A stretch of DNA of 7,099 bases from Bifidobacteriaceae bacterium. GTDB lineage: Bacteria; Actinomycetota; Actinomycetes; Actinomycetales; WQXJ01. Location: assembly GCA_031265345.1 (NCBI GenBank), contig JAISCU010000253.1, positions 1 to 7,099 on the forward strand, read 5' to 3'. Positions 1 to 5,775 of this stretch are shown here, piece by piece. The notes below the pieces were generated by a model. That model had not been told where the DNA came from, did not search any database, and worked only from the letters and a program-made list of their open reading frames with translations. The position numbers and the translations under genes are program-made. Every line of letters begins with the position of its first letter. The stretch's first letter is position 1.

Positions 1-700
1 AGCCGGCGGCGCCCTGACGTACACCATTGACTGGGGCGATGGTTCGCCGACGGAGCCCGCGGTGTTCACCCCGGACCAGAAGCGCGATGCGATCCACGCG
101 TCGAGTCTCTACGCTCTGAAAGGCACCCACACCTATGATGCCGGCGGTACCTACGCCGCCAAGCTGACCGGCTCCGACGGTTCGGTCACGCTCTTCGGCG
201 TGGAAGCTGGCGCTGGTCAGGACATCGAGGTTGGCGTCAAGCCAGGTTTGCTGTCGTTGACGGTTCCGAACAATCAAGTGATCGATCTTGGCCAGGTCAC
301 TCTGAACGGTGCCGACCAATACGTTGGCGGCTACCTGAACACGGCCCTGGTGGTCGACGCTCGTGGCACCAACGCTGGTTGGACCCTGAGCGGTGTGGCG
401 ACCAACTTCACCGGTCCTCTCGGTGGGCAGATCTCCGCAGCCAACTTGGGTTGGGCGCCGACGGCCTCGGTGATCACGAGTTCAACGCTTGTCGGCGCAG
501 GCCCTCCGCCTGTCGTTACTCCCGGACCGCTGGTGAGCCCGGCTGTCAATGACGGTTTGTCGACGTCGAAGGTTCTGTGCTCCGCTGATGCTGGTTCTTC
601 GCAGGGCCAGTTCTATTGCGGCGGCCCGCTGCAGTTGGGCATCCCGTTCGACACTAAGGCTGACACCTATCAATCGGTGCTCACCCTGACCCTCGTTTAG
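1..700 (+). CDS. Cell-surface protein, PKD-like domain plus C-terminal WxL-type module (5' end outside window)
   Basis: The reading frame is open from base 2 to the TAG at 698-700, so only the last 232 residues are seen. A GTG at 62 lies inside the domain and is not the start. Bases 20-210 encode the end of a PKD-like beta-sandwich, with the motif DWGDGSP near base 30 and the HTYDAGGTY strand near base 130. From base 221 a 159-residue WxL-type module follows. It has GWTLS at 377-391, a Pro-rich stretch (GAGPPPVVTPGP), two cysteines (LCSA and FYCGG), and an end of VLTLTLV. In known WxL proteins this module binds cell wall non-covalently and pairs with DUF916 proteins, and the next gene encodes one. 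The second WxL tryptophan is replaced by Leu. What the protein does depends on the unseen N-terminal part; PKD domains usually act as spacers or in binding. No LPXTG motif or membrane helix follows. Confidence 0.85.
   Translation, partial: AGGALTYTIDWGDGSPTEPAVFTPDQKRDAIHASSLYALKGTHTYDAGGTYAAKLTGSDGSVTLFGVEAGAGQDIEVGVKPGLLSLTVPNNQVIDLGQVTLNGADQYVGGYLNTALVVDARGTNAGWTLSGVATNFTGPLGGQISAANLGWAPTASVITSSTLVGAGPPPVVTPGPLVSPAVNDGLSTSKVLCSADAGSSQGQFYCGGPLQLGIPFDTKADTYQSVLTLTLV
221..697 (+). repeat. WxL module, copy 1 (partner at 5132-5608)
   Basis: This 477-base segment encodes 159 residues and aligns without gaps to 5132-5608. Hand comparison gives 11 amino-acid differences (148/159 identical) but about 73 silent codon differences. 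The module is therefore conserved as protein rather than recently copied DNA. It lies at the extreme C-terminus of its protein, as does its partner. Confidence 0.9.
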
Positions 701-717
701 TCAATCCATCCAACTAA

Positions 718-758
718 CCCGGTGGCGCCGGCAGCCGTAGGGCACCGGCGCCACTGGG
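718..758 (+). other. Intercistronic GC hairpin between the WxL gene and the DUF916 gene
   Basis: Bases 718-731 pair with 745-758 over 14 positions: 13 Watson-Crick pairs and one G-U at 721/755. The 13-base loop can itself form GCC/GGC pairs (734-736 with 741-743). It begins 17 bases after the stop codon and ends 7 bases before the Shine-Dalgarno sequence at 766. Only CCTTAAC follows, so there is no U-tract and it is a poor intrinsic terminator. It more likely stabilises the upstream message, marks a processing site, or tunes expression of the second gene. Termination without a U-tract cannot be excluded. Confidence 0.6.
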
Positions 759-765
759 CCTTAAC

Positions 766-771
766 AGGAGG
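766..771 (+). promoter_or_regulatory. Shine-Dalgarno AGGAGG deciding the start of the DUF916 gene
   Basis: AGGAGG lies 7 bases before the ATG at 779. This selects 779 over the in-frame GTG at 722, which sits inside the hairpin and has no ribosome binding site. Starting at 779 also places the signal peptide at the N-terminus. Confidence 0.9.
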
Positions 772-778
772 TTTCGTA

Positions 779-2470
779 ATGACGCACCCGGCCGTGCGGT
801 CTTGCCGCCGTGTCTTCCCCTGCCTAGCTTTGGCGGTGGCCGTAGTTGTCGTTCCAGTCGCATCGCCCGGTTGGGCTGCCCCCGGCGATGACGCCGGGGA
901 CGACACTTCCACTTGGTCCGTCGCCCCAACCTTGAGAGGTGAAGGCGACATCAGGACGCATTTCGCCATCACGATGGCGCGCGGCTCGTCCTATTCCGAC
1001 TCTGTCACGATCTCCAATCTGGGTGCCGGAGAGCTCGTGCTCAATATCTATCCGGCTGATGGCGCCACGACCCCCCAGGGTGCATTCACGGCCGAACCGG
1101 CTTCCGAAGTCGCCAAGGACGCAGCCACCTGGATCACCACTGAGTTCTCAGAAGTGACAGTGCCGCCCGGCGAGGCAGTGGCGGTGCCATTCGACATAGT
1201 TGTGCCTAGCGACGCGGTGCCAGGCGATCACGCGGCAGCGATTATCGCATCGCGCCTGGTTGAAGCCTTGGATGAGAACGGCGCCCGAATCGCCGTGGAC
1301 CAACGAGTCGGGGCGCGGGTGTACCTGCGCGTGTCGGGGGACATGGCGCCGGAGCTCACTGTGAGCAACCTCAAGGTCGACTACGGCGCTGCGCTGTTCC
1401 CGTTCGAGAACAAGCCTGCGAAGGTCACGTTCACTGTGACCAACTCGGGCAACATAACGCTGGCGGCCACCGGTACGCTGTCGGCTGTCGGGCCGTTCGG
1501 CCTGCATCTTGGCAAACCAGGCTCCCTCTCGTATGAAATGCTCCTGCCGGGCGCGTCCGTGGACGGGGAGCTGCAGTTGGACGGGCTCTATCCTTTAGGA
1601 CCGATATCCTTCGAAATGTCCGCCGAAGGCACGCCGTTGAGCGAATTCGCCGCAGTGACGGTGCCACCGGAAGTGGCGAAGGTCAGAGTCTGGGCCATCC
1701 CGTGGCTCGCTCTGTCCGTGGTCCTATTGCTGCTGGGCATCTGGATCTGGCGGCGAATCGTCTGGCGCCGTCGCAAACGGGCTTGGAAGGAGCAGGCTCA
1801 ACCAGAAAGAGCCCCCAAGCATGCCAAACCCAAGGGCGGCGAAGCCTCGCCAACGCCGGAAGGTGAAACCAGCGCTCCAGAACCGGACGCGCCGGAATCC
1901 GAACCCGACGCTGGCGGCGGTCCGCCGACCCCTGATCCGGATGAGCAAGGACCCGCGGACGGCGCAAAGGAAGGCGTCGAATCCGACGCTGGGGAATTGC
2001 CGGAATCCGGTCCTGATGGTCCTGACCCGGTGGAGGCCGCGTCCGGAGCGCCCGAACCGGACGAACCGGATGATGCGGAGACCGCCGCGCCGGAGCCTGA
2101 AGACGCCGAATCGCCGGAACGCGAGTCCGACGCCGCTGAGCCGATCACGGAAGCCCCGGACAGCCCTGGAACCGAGGACACCGCGCCCATACCTGCTGAA
2201 CCTGACGACGCGGGGACCGCCTCAGCGGAACCTGATGATTCAGAACCGCCGCGGACGGAATCCGACGGCGCGAGCCCCGATCCGGCAGAAGAGGAGTCTG
2301 AGGCCGAAGAAGCGGAAGGCGTCGAACGGGACGGCGCGGAGACGGCGGATGCCGGACCCGACGCTGGTGGCCCGGCTGAGCCCGAGCCCGCCGCCGCTGA
2401 CCCCGCCGCCCCTGAGGATGCCAAGCCGGAAACTGACGGCACTGAGGAGGATGACCAACCGAATAAGTAG
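779..2470 (+). CDS. DUF916-family WxL-interacting membrane protein with long acidic cytoplasmic tail
   Basis: The product is 563 residues. Residues 1-33 form a signal peptide (basic start, ALAVAVVVV core, cleavage near GWA/AP). Residues 46-187 resemble DUF916: the WSVAP start, a beta-rich domain with SDSVTISNLG, VTVPPGEAVAVPF and VPGDHAAAIIAS, ending in VGARVYLRVSG. Residues 189-300 form a second Ig-like domain (VTFTVTNSGN), in the place of the DUF3324 domain of Firmicutes relatives. Residues 304-324 are a transmembrane helix followed by RR and RRRKR, so by the positive-inside rule the C-terminus is cytoplasmic. Firmicutes relatives end shortly after this helix. Here about 240 residues follow, mostly Pro/Glu/Asp/Ala low complexity. 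In that family the ectodomain binds peptidoglycan and WxL partners. With WxL genes on both sides, the likely role is anchor or scaffold of a surface complex. The family call is by pattern recognition; the tail's role is unknown. Confidence 0.85.
   Translation: MTHPAVRSCRRVFPCLALAVAVVVVPVASPGWAAPGDDAGDDTSTWSVAPTLRGEGDIRTHFAITMARGSSYSDSVTISNLGAGELVLNIYPADGATTPQGAFTAEPASEVAKDAATWITTEFSEVTVPPGEAVAVPFDIVVPSDAVPGDHAAAIIASRLVEALDENGARIAVDQRVGARVYLRVSGDMAPELTVSNLKVDYGAALFPFENKPAKVTFTVTNSGNITLAATGTLSAVGPFGLHLGKPGSLSYEMLLPGASVDGELQLDGLYPLGPISFEMSAEGTPLSEFAAVTVPPEVAKVRVWAIPWLALSVVLLLLGIWIWRRIVWRRRKRAWKEQAQPERAPKHAKPKGGEASPTPEGETSAPEPDAPESEPDAGGGPPTPDPDEQGPADGAKEGVESDAGELPESGPDGPDPVEAASGAPEPDEPDDAETAAPEPEDAESPERESDAAEPITEAPDSPGTEDTAPIPAEPDDAGTASAEPDDSEPPRTESDGASPDPAEEESEAEEAEGVERDGAETADAGPDAGGPAEPEPAAADPAAPEDAKPETDGTEEDDQPNK
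1840..2460 (+). repeat. Degenerate low-complexity Pro/Glu/Asp/Ala tail region
   Basis: This stretch encodes roughly residues 355-560 of the DUF916 protein. It consists of imperfect iterations of an EPD core such as AEPDDAG, AEPDDSE, PEPDAPE, PEPDEPD and PEPEDAE. The DNA shows related short repeats (GAACCTGACGAC, GAACCTGATGAT, GAACCGGATGAT). The units are unequal in length and no fixed period was found. It is strongly acidic with very few basic residues. The composition suggests an intrinsically disordered segment that could change length by slippage or recombination. Confidence 0.75.
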
Positions 2471-2632
2471 GCCCTTGACGACCGTTCGTGTGCGCCGACG
2501 GCTTTGCCGCAGGTGACCCGCGACGACGTTCCAGAAGTACCCGGTGGCGGATCGGGGCTGCTGACAGGCGGCAGAAGCAGCGTCACCTTTGTTGACCACA
2601 ACTACATCTGTGTCCTCCGGGCGGGTTCGAAG

Positions 2633-2644
2633 AGTACCGGTACT
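2633..2644. promoter_or_regulatory. 12-base perfect palindrome AGTACCGGTACT, possible operator
   Basis: It reads identically on both strands and lies 45 bases before the chosen GH20 start. One or two such palindromes are expected by chance in a window this size, so only its place upstream of a secreted-enzyme gene makes it a candidate. Confidence 0.25.
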
Positions 2645-2660
2645 GCCGTCCAAGCAGCTA

Positions 2661-2672
2661 CCGCCGCGGCGG
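2661..2672. promoter_or_regulatory. 12-base perfect palindrome CCGCCGCGGCGG just before the GH20 ribosome binding site
   Basis: This all-GC palindrome ends 6 bases before AAGGA. Its centre leaves only a 4-base loop with a 4-pair stem, so as an RNA hairpin it is weak. All-GC palindromes are common in GC-rich DNA. Confidence 0.2.
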
Positions 2673-2676
2673 GCGA

Positions 2677-2683
2677 AGAAGGA
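2677..2683 (+). promoter_or_regulatory. Shine-Dalgarno AGAAGGA for the GH20 gene
   Basis: AAGGA (2679-2683) lies 6 bases before the ATG at 2690 but only 3 before the adjacent ATG at 2687. The second of the two ATGs is therefore preferred. The two choices differ by one methionine. Confidence 0.7.
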
Positions 2684-2689
2684 TCAATG

Positions 2690-5611
2690 ATGAAACTCAC
2701 CCCTGCAAAATTGGCCCATCGATGGGCCGTCGGCTTAGCCGCTGTGGCCGTAGGAGTCAGCCTGGTCGCTGTTCAAGCACCGGCGGCCCAAGCCGAGCCA
2801 GTATCAATCGCCGACGCGACCGTGCCAGGTTTCGAAACCTGGACGGCCGCCACCGGTTCGGTCACTTTGACCGGCGCATCACGCGTCGTGGTGGATCACT
2901 CCAGCGCCTTCGCAAAGGCCACCGCCTTTGCCGACAATCCCTGGAACTCGACCAAGACGGCGCTTGAGACCGCCCAACTGTTCGCCCGCGATCTTGCTGA
3001 AGTGTCCGGCCTCAGCCTGCCGGTCGGCGTTGGCGTGCCGGAGGCAGGAGACATCGCCCTGACGCTCCAAACCAATGCCCTCACCAAAGCCGACGCGTAC
3101 GGACTCGACATAGCGGACGGCATCGTCCAAATATCTGCGAATACGACCTCTGGCCTGTTCAACGGCGGCAGGACCGTTCTCCAGGCGCTGGCGGCCCAGG
3201 CCGACCACGCGACGCTGCCGAATGGCAGTGGAGTGGACACCCCGTCGCTGGGGATGCGCACCTACACGATGGACGTGTCGCGCGAATATTGGGAGCCGAG
3301 AGTGGTTGAGGACGTCATTCGTCAGATGGGCTGGCAGAAGCAGAACGTGCTGGTCTTCCATTTCGACGACGCAGAATACTTCCGGCTCAATTCCCCGCGT
3401 TATCCGGGACTCGCCGAGCCGGCTTTCTCCTATGACGAGGCCACTATTCGGAGTTTCGTGGAACTCGGGCACGAATACAACGTGACCGTGATCCCGGCGT
3501 TCGAATACCCGGCCCATGTGTCGCACAAAGCGTCCTATTTCCACATTGGCATGGGAGACGGTCCGCTTGAGGTCGAGCCTGGTTTTGGAGTGCGCGACAC
3601 CGGAGCGGACGCGACCAACACCTGCGGACCGGCCTATACCCATTCGCACCTGAATCCGGATTTCACATTCAATGTGATGAACCCGAAAGCCATGCGCATC
3701 TCGAAGGAGATGCTGGATGAATTCGTCCCCTGGTTCGACTCGCCGTGGGTCCACATCGGTGGCGACGAAGTGCCGAGCCAGTTGAACAATTGCCCAGCCA
3801 TGCAGGCGTTCTTCGCCTCGCAGGATGAACTGAAGTCGCTGGCGGATGTAGAGGCCGATTTCATCAACCAGTTGGCTGGCCATCTCGACACTCTGGGCAA
3901 GCGGACACTGGTCTACAACGGATTCGAGAACGGCGTGCCTTCCGGGCAGACCCCGAAGGTCAGGCCAGACGTGGTGGTCCAGCTTTGGACCGGCTCCAAT
4001 ACCGCCGCGGCGCTCGCCCAATACGACAAGATCATGGGCAACGGCAGCCAGTACTACCTGGTCACCGGGCGTGCCCAGTCGACCTCCTATCCCAAGACGG
4101 ATGACATCTTCAACGGCGCGGCATCGGCCATGTCGTTGAACCTGGCCGATCCCAAGCAACTCGGGATCGGCATGCACATCTGGGGCGATGACCTGGGATG
4201 GGCCGAGGCTCAGTACCTTGAGCAAATCGCCTACTACCCGCGTTCCATCACGGCGGAGCGGGCCTGGAACTACCACGCGCCAGTGGGAGGCCAGACGACC
4301 GCTACGTTCAGAGCCAAGCTGGAGTCGATCGGCGCCGCGCCCGGCTACATCGGGATCACGTACCCTGCGGCCACCACCGACGGGCGACCGATTCACAGCT
4401 GGGTGGCTTCCGAGACGGCGTTCCCGGCAGGCACCTTCGACGCCCATCGCGGCGCCAACCGGCGGGCATTGACCGAGGTCTGCGGCCTGAACGGGATGAC
4501 GCCACTGTCCTCCAACATCACTGAGGTGACGGACGGGGTTCAAGGCCTGGTCAAGCGGCTGGGCGGGACCGGCGCGGCCGCGGGCTGGCACATGGGCGCG
4601 ACCGAGTTGTTCACGGACTGGACTCTGGCGGTCAACGTCATGGTTCCGGCCACGTCAACCGGTCGCATCCAGCTGTTCGACTCGCGCACCGGCGCTCGCG
4701 ACAAGCTGATGGCGGACGGCACGTTCCGCACGCAGGCCAGTTCGATCGATTTCGCGCTGGCCAGCGGCGGGCAAGTCGGCTTCGTCAACAACGGCTCAGT
4801 GACCGCGCTCGGGTTCACCGCGCCGCGCGACCAATGGGTGCAGTTGGTCTTCACCTCGACCGGCGGCGAGACCCTCCTCTATGCCGACGGGGTGCAGGTT
4901 GGGCAAGCACCGGCCACTTTGCCGCTGCCGCGTTCATGGTTCGCCGCCACCCGCTACATCCAAGTGCAAGGCATGCAGATCTACGCCCAGGCGTTGACGG
5001 CGGTGCAGGTCGCCGCGCAGTACGCTCCGGTCCCGCAGCCGGCGGCGCCGAATTGCCAGGCCAGGACCGCTTCCTACGTGGCCGCGCCGCTGCCGCCAGT
5101 ATCCTTCGGTATCGCTGGCATCGAGGACGAGGACATCGAAGTGGGCGTTCAGCCTGGTTTGTTGTCGTTGACGGTTCCGAACAACCAGGTGATCGATCTT
5201 GGTCAGGTGACGTTGAATGGTGCTGATCAGTATGTGGGCGGGTATCTGAACACGGCTGTGGTGGCCGATGCCCGGGGCACGAACGCTGGTTGGACGCTGA
5301 GTGGCGTTGCGACCAATTTCACCGGTCCTTTGGGCGGCCAGATCTCGGCTGCGAACTTGGGTTGGGCGCCAGCTGCTTCGGTGATCACTAGTTCGACCCT
5401 GGTTGGGGCAGGTCCGGCGCCGGTGGTGACGCCTGGCCCGCAGGTGGCCCCGGCGGTCGGCGGTGGTTTGTCGACGTCGAAGGTCCTGTGTTCGGCGGCG
5501 GCTGGCTCTTCGCAGGGTCAGTTCTACTGCGGCGGTCCGCTGCAACTGGGCATCCCCTTCGACACGAAGGCCGACACGTACAGTTCGGTCCTGACGCTGA
5601 CGTTGGTGTAA
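2690..5611 (+). CDS. Secreted GH20 beta-N-acetylhexosaminidase/lacto-N-biosidase-like enzyme with LamG-like and WxL modules
   Basis: The product is 973 residues. Residues 1-35 are a signal peptide (cleavage AQA/EP). Residues about 40-185 match the alpha/beta domain that precedes GH20 barrels. The barrel spans about 188-530. It starts with GMRTYTMDVSR (R190, the sugar-binding Arg position) and includes FHFDD at 223-227. HIGGDE at 355-360 carries the catalytic Asp359-Glu360 pair of substrate-assisted hydrolysis. The strands carrying W498 and D500 (HIWGDD) and AERAW follow. Known members release terminal GlcNAc/GalNAc or lacto-N-biose from glycans. The PGH motif is changed to PAH (H276 kept) with Glu272 in place of the usual Asp. 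Residues about 610-785 look LamG-like (GRIQLFDSRTG, QWVQLVFTSTGGETLLYADG), probably carbohydrate-binding. Residues 815-973 are a WxL module with WTL at 868-870, so the enzyme is probably held at the cell surface by the DUF916 protein. Exact substrate is uncertain. Confidence 0.92.
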   Translation: MKLTPAKLAHRWAVGLAAVAVGVSLVAVQAPAAQAEPVSIADATVPGFETWTAATGSVTLTGASRVVVDHSSAFAKATAFADNPWNSTKTALETAQLFARDLAEVSGLSLPVGVGVPEAGDIALTLQTNALTKADAYGLDIADGIVQISANTTSGLFNGGRTVLQALAAQADHATLPNGSGVDTPSLGMRTYTMDVSREYWEPRVVEDVIRQMGWQKQNVLVFHFDDAEYFRLNSPRYPGLAEPAFSYDEATIRSFVELGHEYNVTVIPAFEYPAHVSHKASYFHIGMGDGPLEVEPGFGVRDTGADATNTCGPAYTHSHLNPDFTFNVMNPKAMRISKEMLDEFVPWFDSPWVHIGGDEVPSQLNNCPAMQAFFASQDELKSLADVEADFINQLAGHLDTLGKRTLVYNGFENGVPSGQTPKVRPDVVVQLWTGSNTAAALAQYDKIMGNGSQYYLVTGRAQSTSYPKTDDIFNGAASAMSLNLADPKQLGIGMHIWGDDLGWAEAQYLEQIAYYPRSITAERAWNYHAPVGGQTTATFRAKLESIGAAPGYIGITYPAATTDGRPIHSWVASETAFPAGTFDAHRGANRRALTEVCGLNGMTPLSSNITEVTDGVQGLVKRLGGTGAAAGWHMGATELFTDWTLAVNVMVPATSTGRIQLFDSRTGARDKLMADGTFRTQASSIDFALASGGQVGFVNNGSVTALGFTAPRDQWVQLVFTSTGGETLLYADGVQVGQAPATLPLPRSWFAATRYIQVQGMQIYAQALTAVQVAAQYAPVPQPAAPNCQARTASYVAAPLPPVSFGIAGIEDEDIEVGVQPGLLSLTVPNNQVIDLGQVTLNGADQYVGGYLNTAVVADARGTNAGWTLSGVATNFTGPLGGQISAANLGWAPAASVITSSTLVGAGPAPVVTPGPQVAPAVGGGLSTSKVLCSAAAGSSQGQFYCGGPLQLGIPFDTKADTYSSVLTLTLV
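5132..5608 (+). repeat. WxL module, copy 2 (partner at 221-697)
   Basis: This is the C-terminal 159 codons of the GH20 protein and aligns gap-free with 221-697. It has the same WTL motif, the same cysteine pair and the same LTLTLV end. By eye its codons favour TTG, GGT, GTG and ACG more than the GH20 body does, which hints that the module has a different history from the catalytic part. Confidence 0.9.
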
Positions 5612-5624
5612 GCCCTCGGACAGT

Positions 5625-5667
5625 CCCCCGCCGCGACCTGGGCGTCGCGGCGGGGGGCTTTTCCTTT
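5625..5667 (+). terminator. Rho-independent terminator of the WxL/DUF916/GH20 cluster
   Basis: Bases 5625-5637 pair perfectly with 5644-5656 (13 pairs, CCCCCGCCGCGAC with its complement) around a 6-base loop. GC TTTT CC TTT follows. It starts 13 bases after the GH20 stop. The minus-strand side of the stem has no T-run, so it mainly serves the plus-strand genes. Confidence 0.9.
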
Positions 5668-5775
5668 GCACGATGCCGCCGGGTCGGGTTTCGCGGTCGA
5701 AGCCGGGCTCGCTTGGCGGTCGGTCCGGGCGCCTTGCCGGGAACGGCGCGTCCCTCCGGCCGGACCGGTTTGGCG
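5668..5775. other. Short convergent spacer, nothing recognisable
   Basis: This spacer lies between the plus-strand terminator and the minus-strand ATPase stop. It contains GC-rich short palindromes such as TCCGGCCGGA but no clear stem plus T-run for the minus-strand gene. Confidence 0.5.

Larger units (their letters stand above)
2471..2686 (+). other. Spacer between the DUF916 and GH20 genes, no gene seen
   Basis: This gap holds no separate gene. The GH20 frame stays open through it back to an ATG at 2504, but the translated extension lacks secretory features and would bury the signal peptide. A TTGACC hexamer at 2592-2597 resembles a -35 box but has no convincing -10 partner at 16-18 bases. 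Two perfect 12-base palindromes lie near the downstream end. The length would allow a promoter of its own for the GH20 gene. Confidence 0.55.

Noticed and set aside
779..880. Possible lipoprotein signal because of Cys9 and Cys15 near the N-terminus
   Set aside because: Both cysteines precede the hydrophobic core and there is no lipobox; an ordinary signal peptide cleaved near residue 33 fits better.
1997..2011. LPESG, resembling a sortase motif, in the DUF916 protein
   Set aside because: It sits in the predicted cytoplasmic low-complexity tail and is not followed by a membrane helix and basic end, so it is not a sorting signal.
2592..2597. TTGACC as a -35 box for the GH20 gene
   Set aside because: No acceptable -10 hexamer lies 16-18 bases downstream; the region there is CCTCCGGG.
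1798..2601. Long antisense open frame encoding a Ser/Ala/Gly-rich protein
   Set aside because: It is the mirror of the EPD-rich codons in the DUF916 tail. The repeats create stop-free antisense frames, and no domain or ribosome binding site supports a gene.
2504..2689. Upstream extension of the GH20 gene to an ATG at 2504
   Set aside because: It would bury the signal peptide about 60 residues inside the protein. The AAGGA at 2679 and the signal peptide fit the start at 2690.
2879..4591. 570-codon antisense frame opposite the GH20 gene
   Set aside because: The plus strand encodes a complete GH20 enzyme with catalytic motifs; the antisense product is rich in His/Arg/Val with no recognisable domain, typical of GC-rich shadows.
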